A stretch of 7,602 bases of DNA from Microbacterium sp. (GTDB lineage Bacteria > Actinomycetota > Actinomycetes > Actinomycetales > Microbacteriaceae), in contig JAITUD010000073.1 of the NCBI GenBank assembly GCA_031286555.1, positions 1-7,602 on the forward strand. Direction: 5' to 3'. Below, one piece after another: positions 1-6,032 of the stretch (positions are counted from its first letter, which is position 1; the number at the start of each line of letters is the position of its first letter). The translations under genes and the position numbers were made by a program. The notes beneath the pieces were generated by a model. The model was not told the origin of the DNA. It saw only the letters and a list, made by a program, of their open reading frames with translations, and searched no databases.

Positions 1-931
1 ACCCGATCGGCCTGGTCACCGCCCAGCGTCGCTCGTCGACGGCAGCGGCGATCACGGCGGCCGTGCCCAGCACCGGCAGCATCGCCGCGACACCGGGGAA
101 CGGTGTCGCCGGCACATAGGCCACAGCCGAGATCACCACGGCGATGAGACCTGCCAGCGCCAGCACAGGACGCGCAACAGGTGCGCGGTCCAGCCACCGC
201 TGGATCAGCGGGAAGACTCCGGCGATCACACCTCCGACGCCCAACTCCCAGAACCGCGTCCACGACACGAAGTAGGCCGCGGCCGGATCCGTCGCCGTCA
301 GCACGATCGATACGCCCAAGGAGAGCACCACGACGGTGCCGACCGCGAGCGTCATCACCCGTCGTTTACCCTTCCATCCCGCCCGGGCCGCCATCAGCAG
401 CGCCAGCGCGATGAGCAGCGGCCAGACGATGTAGAACTGCTCCTCCACTGACAACGACCAGAAGTGCTGCACCGGCGTTGCGGCGTTGTCCGCCGCGAGG
501 TAGTCCACCGACTCCGCGGCCAGGAACCAGTTCTCCACGTACATCGCGGAAGCCGCCACCTGTTTGGCGATGTTCGACCACATCGTTGCGGGCGCCCAGA
601 TCAGGCTCGCGCCGAGCGTCACGAGCAGCACGAGGAACGACGCCGGGAGCAGACGACGCACTCGCCGACCCCAGAAGTTCCCCAGGTCCAGCAGGTTCCG
701 GGGTGGCTTAGAGATCAGGTGACTGGTGATCAGGAAGCCCGAGATCACGAAGAACACATCGACGCCGACGTATCCCCCTGTGAGGCGCTTCGGCCAGAAG
801 TGATAGAGCACGACGAGGCCCACAGCGAGCGCACGCAGCGCCTGGATGTCGGCACGGACCGCGCGCGGCTCACGCGGAGTACGGCCCGAGTCTGTGCGCG
901 CGGACGCATCCTTGTCAGTGAGTAATGCCAA
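1..931 (-). CDS. Acyltransferase 3 family membrane protein (OafA/YrhL-like), partial
   Basis: Integral membrane acyltransferase of the acyltransferase 3 family, which moves acyl (often acetyl) groups across the membrane onto surface polysaccharide, peptidoglycan or secondary metabolites. About 310 N-terminal residues are visible; the gene runs off the left edge. After a polar N-terminus of about 27 residues comes DIQALRALAV (28-37), then the conserved His of the family in YHFWP (H44), GVDVFFVISGFLIT (56-69) and SLSVEEQFYIVW (159-170). These are the hallmark motifs of the family. Several hydrophobic membrane segments follow. The C-terminus is missing, so it is unknown whether an SGNH esterase domain is fused, as in many OafA-like proteins. 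The start is inferred: an in-frame TAG lies 48 bases upstream (977-979) and TTG at 931-929 is the only plausible start before the first motif. It has no clear Shine-Dalgarno. The gene diverges from the AraC-type regulator; the substrate cannot be told. Family is certain, start is not. Confidence 0.9.
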   Translation of the reverse strand, partial: MALLTDKDASARTDSGRTPREPRAVRADIQALRALAVGLVVLYHFWPKRLTGGYVGVDVFFVISGFLITSHLISKPPRNLLDLGNFWGRRVRRLLPASFLVLLVTLGASLIWAPATMWSNIAKQVAASAMYVENWFLAAESVDYLAADNAATPVQHFWSLSVEEQFYIVWPLLIALALLMAARAGWKGKRRVMTLAVGTVVVLSLGVSIVLTATDPAAAYFVSWTRFWELGVGGVIAGVFPLIQRWLDRAPVARPVLALAGLIAVVISAVAYVPATPFPGVAAMLPVLGTAAVIAAAVDERRWAVTRPIG

Positions 932-989
932 GGGGGAACCGATCGTCGACGTGCGGGGAGAGACCTGACCATCCTAAACAAGCGCCGTC
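932..989. promoter_or_regulatory. Divergent intergenic region, acyltransferase / AraC regulator
   Basis: These 58 bases separate the two divergent starts and should hold both promoters if the starts are right. The only hint seen on the plus strand is TAAACA at 975-980, nine bases before the GTG at 990; this could be a -10 element of a nearly leaderless transcript. On the minus strand TAGGAT (976-971) is a weak -10 candidate. No convincing -35 element and no Shine-Dalgarno was found in either direction. Confidence 0.3.
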
Positions 990-1943
990 GTGTCGCCTGA
1001 GACCCGCAGGAATACCACCCCCTCCCTCGCGGTTCGCCCCTTCATGAGCCTGATCGCGATGACGCCCCCGCGCGTCAGCGTCCCCGCCCCGGGCGGCGAC
1101 GAGCACGGCGCTGCGCTCGAGATGCTGCTCGACGCCGTGGAAGTGCGCATCCGCGAGCAGGTCCGCTACCGGCTCGACGAGGACACGCTCGTGCTCGGCC
1201 CTGCTGCCCTCGCGTTCGCGTACGTGCTCGACGGTGATGTGCAGGTCCGCTCCGCCGGCAGGCCGGTGCAGCTCCTCACCGCCGGCGACGTACTGCTGGT
1301 GAGCGGGCGCCAGGACACGGCGATCGTCGCCGAAGGCGCGGCATCCGTCCTGGTCTCCGAACTCGACTTCGCCGATGAGGCCGCGCACATCGCGGCGCTG
1401 CTGCCCGAGCTCGCCTGGATCGCCGACTTCGCGACCCGCGAGCCCGCGGCGGCCGCGCTCGCCCAGGTGATGGGCATCGACTCCGCCGAGACCTGCGCGA
1501 ACCGGAGCGGCGATCGGGTCATCTGCCGGATGATGGCGAAGACCGTGCTCGCCTCGGTGATCCGCGCCTGGGTCGCCATCGGCTGCGCTCCGGCGGGGTG
1601 GCCGAGCGCGGCATCCGATCCTTTCCTCGACCGCGTCGTCGACGCGATCAACGCGGAGCCCGGTCGCGACTGGACCGTCGAGACCCTCGCCGCCGTCGGC
1701 GCGATGTCGCGCTCGGTCTTCGCCGAGCGGTTCCGTGACGCCTACGGCCTCTCGCCCGCGGGCTATGTCACCTCGGTGCGGATGCGCGCCGCGCAGGAGC
1801 TGCTCTCGCGTGGGCTCGGCGTGAGTGCCGTGTCGCGCGAGCTCGGTTACGCCTCGGATGAGGGCTTCAGCCGCGCGTTCCGCCGTCACGTCGGCACCAC
1901 TCCGTCGGCCTGGCGCGCTCAGCGCCGGCTCGCGACGGCCTGA
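990..1943 (+). CDS. AraC family transcriptional regulator with cupin-like sensor domain
   Basis: One-component regulator of 317 residues. The N-terminal part (about 33-200) fits the cupin-like ligand domain found in many AraC-type regulators: a predicted beta-rich stretch LVLGPAALAFAYVLDGDVQV, a DVLLVSG strand near 102-108, then helical ALLPELAWIADF. The C-terminal part (about 210-312) is the AraC DNA-binding domain: first helix-turn-helix near 228-253 (WTVETLAAVGAMSRSVFAERF) and second near 277-302 (VSAVSRELGYASDEGFSRAFRRHVG), ending in the typical TTPSAWR. Length is normal for the family. The start is uncertain: GTG at 990 gives the longest form, while ATG at 1044 and ATG at 1059 also precede the sensor domain; none has a good Shine-Dalgarno. 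It diverges from the acyltransferase gene and lies 122 bases before the S15 hydrolase on the same strand, so either could be its target. The ligand is unknown. Confidence 0.9.
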   Translation: MSPETRRNTTPSLAVRPFMSLIAMTPPRVSVPAPGGDEHGAALEMLLDAVEVRIREQVRYRLDEDTLVLGPAALAFAYVLDGDVQVRSAGRPVQLLTAGDVLLVSGRQDTAIVAEGAASVLVSELDFADEAAHIAALLPELAWIADFATREPAAAALAQVMGIDSAETCANRSGDRVICRMMAKTVLASVIRAWVAIGCAPAGWPSAASDPFLDRVVDAINAEPGRDWTVETLAAVGAMSRSVFAERFRDAYGLSPAGYVTSVRMRAAQELLSRGLGVSAVSRELGYASDEGFSRAFRRHVGTTPSAWRAQRRLATA

Positions 1944-2003
1944 GCCCGCCCTTCCCCTCGTCGCGGACGCCGGCCTTCGACGACCCCGCGCCGGACCAGT
2001 AGT

Positions 2004-2026
2004 GTGTGAAACGTCATAGTTGACAC
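2004..2026. promoter_or_regulatory. Imperfect dyad upstream of the S15 hydrolase gene
   Basis: GTGTGAA (2004-2010) and TTGACAC (2020-2026) form a 7-bp inverted repeat with one mismatch around a 9-base spacer. The right arm contains TTGACA (2020-2025), which matches a -35 consensus, but no good -10 element stands at the usual distance. It may be an operator, a promoter part, or chance. The 122-base gap it sits in has no strong terminator after the AraC gene, only a 6-bp stem (TCGTCG 1958-1963 with CGACGA 1978-1983). Confidence 0.3.
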
Positions 2027-2065
2027 CGAGAGGAAACACAGCAGTCTCCTACGGAAGGTTCATCA

Positions 2066-3973
2066 ATGAAGACGAAGTTCCTCGCCCTGCTCGGGTCTGC
2101 GGCGGTTGTCGCACCGCTGGCCCTGGGCGCCGCAGGCAGCCCGGCGAATGCTGCCACCGATGAGAATCCACCCGTTCTCGTGAAGGACGGGACCACCCAG
2201 CCGGTGTACGACTACGCCGGCGCGATCCGCGAGACGGTCTGGGTGGATGCGCCCGACCTTGACGGTGACGGTCAGCGCGAACGCATCGCGGCCGACATCG
2301 TCCGGCCCCACGAGCTCGACGGCAGCGCCAAGGTGCCGGTGGTCATGGACGCCAGTCCGTACTACCTCAGCAGCGGGCGCGGCAACGAGGCCGAGCACAA
2401 GGAGTACGACGCGAACGGCGTCGTCGACAAGATGCCGCTCTACTACGACAACTACTTCGTGCCGCGCGGCTACGCGTTCGTCGCCGTCGACATGGCGGGC
2501 ACGGCCCGTTCGACAGGATGCGTCGACGAGGGCGGCGTCTCGGACGTCGAGTCGGTGAAGGCCGTCATCGAGTGGCTGAACGGGGATGCCACCGGCTACG
2601 ACGCCGACGGCAATGCGGTGAGCGCCGACTGGAGCAATGGCAAGACCGGCATGATCGGCAAGTCCTATGACGGCACGCTGGCCAACGGTGTCGCCGCGAC
2701 CGGAGTCGAGGGCCTGAAGACCATCGTCCCGATCAGCGCGATCAGCTCGTGGTACGACTACAACCGGTGGCAGGGCGCGGTGAAGTCCAACAACTACGCC
2801 GGCTACCTCTCGAGCGCCGTCGCGGCGAACCGCACCGTTCCCACCGACTGCAGCGCGAAGCTGACCTGGATGAATGAGAACGACGGCGACGAGTCCGGGG
2901 CCTACACCGATTTCTGGGCCGAGCGCGACTACCGGAGCGGATCGCACTACGACGTCCGCAACGTGAAGGCGAGCGTGTTCCTGGTGCACGGTCTGCAGGA
3001 CAACAACGTCAAGACCATGAACGCCTCGAAGTGGTGGGAGGACCTGGAGCAGACCGGCGTCAAGCGCAAGATGTGGCTGACCCGTCTCGGCCACGTCGAC
3101 CCGTTCGACTCGGAGCGGGCGCTCTGGGTCAAGACCCTGAACCGCTGGTTCGACTCAGAACTGATGGACATCGACAACGGCATCGACCGTGAACCGGCGG
3201 TCAGCGTCGAGGTCGGCCCGAACCGGTGGGAGCAGTCCAAGGTCTGGCCCATCGCCTCGGCTCGCACCATGCAGCTGCGCCTGCAGGGAGACGGCACGAT
3301 GGCGCTCGGCAAGGCCGACAACGGCACCGCGAGCTACATCAACACCGGGCGCGTGTCTGAGTCCACTGCGGTCTCGCTGGCGGACAACCCCAACCGGCTG
3401 CTGTGGACGACCGGCACGACGAAGCACGAGCTGCGGATCTCGGGAACCCCGACCGTCGACATCTCCGTCACCCACTCCGCACCGGTCGGCCAGGTGTCGG
3501 TGATGCTGGTGGACTACGGCACGATGGATCGCGTCTCGGCCAGCGGCGACGGGGCGATGAACCTCGGCACCGAGTCGTGCTGGGGTGAGGCGACCGCGAC
3601 CGACGACGCCTGCTACACCGACGTCGCCAAGCGCGTGCAGACCAGCGACCTGCAGGTGCTGGCCCGCGGCTGGATGCGACTGGACGGCGCCGGTGACCAC
3701 AAGGGCACCGTCGAGCTGGCCGCCAACGACGTCGTGGTCCCGGCCGGGCACCAGCTCGGCCTGGTCATCACGGGCAGCAACAACGGCGTGATCATGCCCG
3801 ACACCGCCCGCAACCCGTACACCTTCGATCTCGCGCAGACGAAGCTCAACCTGCCGGTCTCCGGCCCGATGAGCGGATTCGGCCCCGGGAAGCTGAAGGT
3901 CGAGGACACCGAGAGCCTGGTGGACGGCACCCTGCCGACCGCCCAGGAACTGCTGCGGGGCCTGGAGGACTGA
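2066..3973 (+). CDS. Secreted S15-family X-Pro dipeptidyl-peptidase-like hydrolase (CocE/NonD type)
   Basis: Extracellular serine hydrolase of 635 residues. A Sec signal peptide is clear: KTK, a hydrophobic core, and an ANA site with cleavage near residue 29. The alpha/beta-hydrolase domain spans about 45-365. The nucleophile lies in GKSYDG (S200), with the acid in HGLQDNN (D312) and the His in RLGHVDP (H343), the usual order for S15. A beta-rich C-terminal domain (about 378-595) fits the X-Pro dipeptidyl-peptidase C-terminal fold. Family members remove X-Pro dipeptides or hydrolyse esters such as cocaine; the substrate here cannot be decided. Four cysteines remain after the signal peptide (152, 262, 505, 516) and could form disulfides. 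DLDGDG at 64-69 resembles a calcium loop. There is no LPXTG motif or C-terminal membrane anchor, so it is probably released. The ATG has a good Shine-Dalgarno, GGAAGG at 2053-2058, seven bases away. It seems to be a single-gene unit ended by the hairpin at 3982-4020. Confidence 0.9.
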   Translation: MKTKFLALLGSAAVVAPLALGAAGSPANAATDENPPVLVKDGTTQPVYDYAGAIRETVWVDAPDLDGDGQRERIAADIVRPHELDGSAKVPVVMDASPYYLSSGRGNEAEHKEYDANGVVDKMPLYYDNYFVPRGYAFVAVDMAGTARSTGCVDEGGVSDVESVKAVIEWLNGDATGYDADGNAVSADWSNGKTGMIGKSYDGTLANGVAATGVEGLKTIVPISAISSWYDYNRWQGAVKSNNYAGYLSSAVAANRTVPTDCSAKLTWMNENDGDESGAYTDFWAERDYRSGSHYDVRNVKASVFLVHGLQDNNVKTMNASKWWEDLEQTGVKRKMWLTRLGHVDPFDSERALWVKTLNRWFDSELMDIDNGIDREPAVSVEVGPNRWEQSKVWPIASARTMQLRLQGDGTMALGKADNGTASYINTGRVSESTAVSLADNPNRLLWTTGTTKHELRISGTPTVDISVTHSAPVGQVSVMLVDYGTMDRVSASGDGAMNLGTESCWGEATATDDACYTDVAKRVQTSDLQVLARGWMRLDGAGDHKGTVELAANDVVVPAGHQLGLVITGSNNGVIMPDTARNPYTFDLAQTKLNLPVSGPMSGFGPGKLKVEDTESLVDGTLPTAQELLRGLED

Positions 3974-3981
3974 CCAGCACG

Positions 3982-4020
3982 GCGATGCCCCTCCTCGGAG
4001 CTTCCGAGGAGGGGCATCGC
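3982..4020. terminator. Bidirectional hairpin between convergent genes
   Basis: A perfect 18-bp inverted repeat (3982-3999 with 4003-4020, starting GCGATGCCCC) encloses a 3-base loop. It begins 8 bases after the stop of the S15 hydrolase and ends 7 bases before the stop of the convergent MFS gene. Neither side has a clear T tract, which is usual for terminators in high-GC actinobacteria. It probably ends transcription from both sides. Confidence 0.85.
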
Positions 4021-4027
4021 TCGTGGT

Positions 4028-5233
4028 TCAGGCCCGCACGCCCGCCCGGTTCGACAAGCCGAACAGCACCGCACCGATCGCCAGCAGCACCGCACCGAGG
4101 ACGTACACCGGCACGATGCCGAGTCCATCGACGAGCAGCCCGCCCAGCCCCGCGGCGATCATGATCGCCGCCTGGAAGCCGACCACCACGATGCTGCCGC
4201 CGGCCTCCAGCCGATCCGGCATCCGGTGCCCCACCCACGTGTTCACGATCAGCAGCCACGACGCGAAGAAGAAGCCCCACACGAACGCCGCGACACCGAC
4301 CAGAACCGGCGAACCGGATGCCGCGATCACGGCCAGCGTGCCGAACGCGATCACCAGCGGGGACACGACCGCGAACACCCGGTAGGTGCGATCGATGATC
4401 ATGCCGATCACGATGTTGCCGACCAGCCCGCCCGCGCCGAACAGCGCGAGCAGCACGATGATCGCCGACGCGTCGAGCGGATGCCCCGCATCCGTCACCC
4501 TCTCCAGCGCGAGCCGGATGTAGGTGAACGCCAGGAAGTGGCCGAGCACGACCAGCACGTGGCCGGCGACGCCGAGTCCGATGCCGGGCAGCCGCAGCGT
4601 GCCGAGCAGCGTCGACAGCGAGGCCGAGCTCTCGGCAGGAACGCTGGGCAGCAGCATCCGCAGTGCGATGGCGAGCAGCGCGGTGGCGACCGCGGCGAAG
4701 CCGAACACGGCTCGCCAGTCCAGCACCTCGCTGAGCATCACGCCGATCGGAACGCCCGCGACGGTCGCGAGCGACGTGCCCGCCGACGTGAACATCACCG
4801 CCTTGCCGAGCCGCTCGGGCCCGGCGATCTTCGCGGCCACCGTGATCGACATCGCCCAGAAGCCCGAGAGCGCAGCGCCGAGCAGCACGCGACCGGCCAG
4901 AAGCAGCGGCAGGCTCGGCGCGATCGCGACGATCGCGTTCGACACGGTGGCCCCGACGGCCATCCACACCAGCAGCGCCCGGCGGTTCAGCCGCGGCAGC
5001 ACCAGGCCGATGGTCGGCGCGACGATCAGTCCCGCAAGCGCCGTCACCGCCACCATCGGCCCGGCCTGACCCGGGGTCACGCCGATGTCGGCGGCGATCT
5101 CGGTGAGCACCCCGCCCGGCAGGAACTCCGCCGTCACCAGCAGGAAGCTCATCGCCATCATCGTGATGAGGGCGCCGTAGCGCAGCCTGGGCAGAGCGGG
5201 GGTCGTCACGGGGACGGGCGCGGTCGTGGTCAT
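4028..5233 (-). CDS. MFS transporter, DHA1-type exporter (NepI/AraJ-like)
   Basis: Inner-membrane secondary transporter of 401 residues with about 12 predicted hydrophobic segments, the normal size for drug:H+ antiporter-1 proteins. Visible signatures are AEFLPGGVLTEIAADIG (35-51) in the first helix and loop, a degenerate motif A near GLVLPRLNRRALL (76-88), GRVLLGAALSGFWAMS (114-129) in helix 4, FLAFTYIR (233-240) and AGGSI (344-348). From memory this pattern is closest to the NepI (purine ribonucleoside efflux) and AraJ/sugar-efflux branch, but the substrate cannot be assigned. It lies 169 bases downstream of the MarR gene on the same strand, a classic repressor-exporter layout, so it is probably controlled by that repressor. 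The ATG at 5233 has only a weak GGGA upstream; the 5' gap may carry its own signals. It ends just before the shared hairpin at 3982-4020. Confidence 0.9.
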   Translation of the reverse strand: MTTTAPVPVTTPALPRLRYGALITMMAMSFLLVTAEFLPGGVLTEIAADIGVTPGQAGPMVAVTALAGLIVAPTIGLVLPRLNRRALLVWMAVGATVSNAIVAIAPSLPLLLAGRVLLGAALSGFWAMSITVAAKIAGPERLGKAVMFTSAGTSLATVAGVPIGVMLSEVLDWRAVFGFAAVATALLAIALRMLLPSVPAESSASLSTLLGTLRLPGIGLGVAGHVLVVLGHFLAFTYIRLALERVTDAGHPLDASAIIVLLALFGAGGLVGNIVIGMIIDRTYRVFAVVSPLVIAFGTLAVIAASGSPVLVGVAAFVWGFFFASWLLIVNTWVGHRMPDRLEAGGSIVVVGFQAAIMIAAGLGGLLVDGLGIVPVYVLGAVLLAIGAVLFGLSNRAGVRA

Positions 5234-5266
5234 GTATCAAGCATCCCGTCTGCAGGGTCCGGCCGC

Positions 5267-5308
5267 CCGACCGTGCGTCCGGGGCATCCGACCGTTCGTC
5301 CGAGGCTC
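5267..5308. repeat. Two-copy 21-bp tandem repeat in the marR-MFS gap
   Basis: Two adjacent 21-base units (5267-5287 and 5288-5308) both begin CCGACCGT and share CGTCCG; 17 of 21 positions match. The repeat sits 34-75 bases upstream of the MFS start, in its leader. It could be a duplicated binding site or simple sequence drift. Confidence 0.6.
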
Positions 5309-5318
5309 GGCGCGCCCC

Positions 5319-5394
5319 GCATGGGAGCCGAACACGGGCTCACGCGGCTCGCAGCCGGGGTTGCGCTCCCATGCGCCTCCCGCGGGAGCCGAAC
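5319..5394. repeat. Competing inverted and direct repeats after the MarR gene
   Basis: A perfect 10-bp inverted repeat, GCATGGGAGC (5319-5328) with GCTCCCATGC (5365-5374), flanks 36 bases. GGGAGCCGAAC occurs twice in direct orientation (5323-5333 and 5384-5394), so GCTCCC at 5365-5370 can pair with either copy. CTCCCGCGGGAG (5377-5388) is also a 12-base palindrome. Read on the minus strand these lie between the MarR stop and the MFS start, where they could act as an attenuator, an RNA-processing site or a partial terminator. No T tract was seen. Confidence 0.5.
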
Positions 5395-5402
5395 GGGCGC
5401 AC

Positions 5403-5945
5403 TCACTCCCAGTTGTCGGCGAGCTTGCCCAGCAGGCGCGCGAGCTCGGCGCGCTCGTCCTCGTCCAGCGCGGCGAGCGCCTTGTCGAGCCGGTCGCGGC
5501 GCTGCCCTCGCACGCCGCCCAGCATCCGCCGGCCGTCGTCGGTCAGCACGATCCGCGTGCGCCGCGCGTCGTCGGGGTCGGCCTCGCGCCGCACCCAGCC
5601 GTTCTCGACGCCCTGCTGCACCAGCCGCGAGGCGCGCGGCTGGTCGACACCGATCGCCTCCGCCAGGTCGCTCACGCCCAGTGGAGCGGATGCCGCGGCG
5701 AGCGCCTCCAGCATGCGCAGCCTGGCCGGGAAGTCGCGCATGCCGGGACCGCCCCAGCCGCCGTGACGCCCCCAGGGTCCCGCACCGTGCGGCCCGGAAT
5801 GCCCGTGCATCGCGCCACCGCGGCCGTGCGGCCCGCCATGGCCCTCGTGCCCGTGGCCCTCGTGCGCCCTGGAGGCACCTCGTCCGCGCAGGCGGGCGAG
5901 AGCGTCGGCGATGAGGTCGGCGGGGTCGGAGCTCGGGCTGGTCAT
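5403..5945 (-). CDS. MarR family transcriptional repressor with His/Gly-rich N-terminal segment
   Basis: Winged-helix repressor of 180 residues. Residues 1-27 are polar with a short helix (LIADALARLRG). Residues 28-61 hold nine histidines among Gly, Pro and Arg (HEGHGHEGHGG, then AMHGHSGPHG). The winged helix starts near 73: PARLRMLEALA, then SDLAEAIGVDQPRASRLVQQGVENGWV (92-118), with the recognition helix at about 102-116, and the charged wing DPDDARRTR (123-131) followed by LTDDGRRML. A C-terminal dimerisation helix runs to residue 180. The usual N-terminal dimerisation helix seems replaced or shortened by the His-rich region. An ATG at 5993 would add 16 residues but lies within the operator dyad, so ATG at 5945 is preferred. 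It has no Shine-Dalgarno and may be leaderless (TAAAAT, 5958-5953). It is co-oriented with the MFS gene and diverges from the MarR-like gene. It probably represses both; the inducer is unknown, and the His cluster suggests metal sensing or binding. Confidence 0.88.
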   Translation of the reverse strand: MTSPSSDPADLIADALARLRGRGASRAHEGHGHEGHGGPHGRGGAMHGHSGPHGAGPWGRHGGWGGPGMRDFPARLRMLEALAAASAPLGVSDLAEAIGVDQPRASRLVQQGVENGWVRREADPDDARRTRIVLTDDGRRMLGGVRGQRRDRLDKALAALDEDERAELARLLGKLADNWE

Positions 5946-5952
5946 GCATCCG

Positions 5953-5958
5953 ATTTTA
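5953..5958 (-). promoter_or_regulatory. Candidate -10 element for the MarR gene
   Basis: TAAAAT on the minus strand (5 of 6 match to TATAAT) is followed by 7 bases and then the ATG at 5945. This would place transcription initiation at or next to the start codon, giving a leaderless mRNA, which agrees with the missing Shine-Dalgarno. No good -35 element stands 15-18 bases upstream, so the promoter may depend on other factors. Confidence 0.45.
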
Positions 5959-5967
5959 CATGTGACT

Positions 5968-5992
5968 TGACATGCACCCACATTGCATGTCA
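5968..5992. promoter_or_regulatory. Probable MarR operator: perfect 9-bp inverted repeat
   Basis: TGACATGCA (5968-5976) and TGCATGTCA (5984-5992) are perfect inverted copies around a 7-base spacer. The dyad lies centrally between the two divergent regulator genes, inside an AT-rich island. Its left arm overlaps TTGACA (5967-5972), a possible -35 element for the plus-strand gene. Further related half-sites lie on both sides (ACATGT near 5958-5963, TGCAT-N4-ATGCA at 5996-6009, ACATGACAAG at 6010-6019). Position and symmetry suggest the binding site of the neighbouring MarR protein; this is inferred, not shown. Confidence 0.6.
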
Positions 5993-6020
5993 CACTGCAT
6001 ATACATGCAACATGACAAGT

Positions 6021-6026
6021 AAAGGA
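6021..6026 (+). promoter_or_regulatory. Ribosome binding site setting the start of the MarR-like gene
   Basis: AAAGGA lies 6 bases before ATG at 6033. The frame is open far upstream and a second in-frame ATG stands at 6012, but that one has no Shine-Dalgarno and falls within the operator region. This site therefore fixes the start at 6033. Confidence 0.7.
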
Positions 6027-6032
6027 CTTCCC

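Noticed and set aside
915..2039. Minus-strand open frame of 374 codons over the AraC gene
   Set aside because: Arg/Gly/His-rich translation without motifs; the plus strand encodes a clear AraC protein with both helix-turn-helix motifs.
2063..3094. Minus-strand open frame of 343 codons over the S15 hydrolase
   Set aside because: Shadow frame typical of high-GC DNA; the plus strand has signal peptide, catalytic triad and Shine-Dalgarno.
3846..5240. Minus-strand frame of 464 codons overlapping the MFS gene in another frame
   Set aside because: Almost entirely Arg, Gly, Ala and Asp, with no membrane segments; starts 7 bases before the real MFS ATG but out of frame.
4226..5914. Long plus-strand open frame of 562 codons opposite the MFS and MarR genes
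   Set aside because: Extremely rich in Arg, His, Gln and Glu with no hydrophobic core or motif; it is the antisense shadow of the MFS gene, whose own translation has clear membrane segments and family motifs.
5946..5993. N-terminal extension of the MarR gene to ATG at 5993, adding three Cys and other residues
   Set aside because: It would translate through the inverted repeat and the -10-like element; the added stretch is not MarR-like. A Cys-containing metal-binding leader is tempting but unsupported.
5967..6005. TTGACA (5967) and TATACA (6000) as a plus-strand promoter pair
   Set aside because: The 27-base spacing is too long for a sigma-70-type promoter; each may belong to a different element.
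5226..6032. Upstream extension of the MarR-like gene to a start at 5226
   Set aside because: The extension is antisense to the MarR gene, has low-complexity composition and crosses the operator; AAAGGA before ATG 6033 gives a better start.
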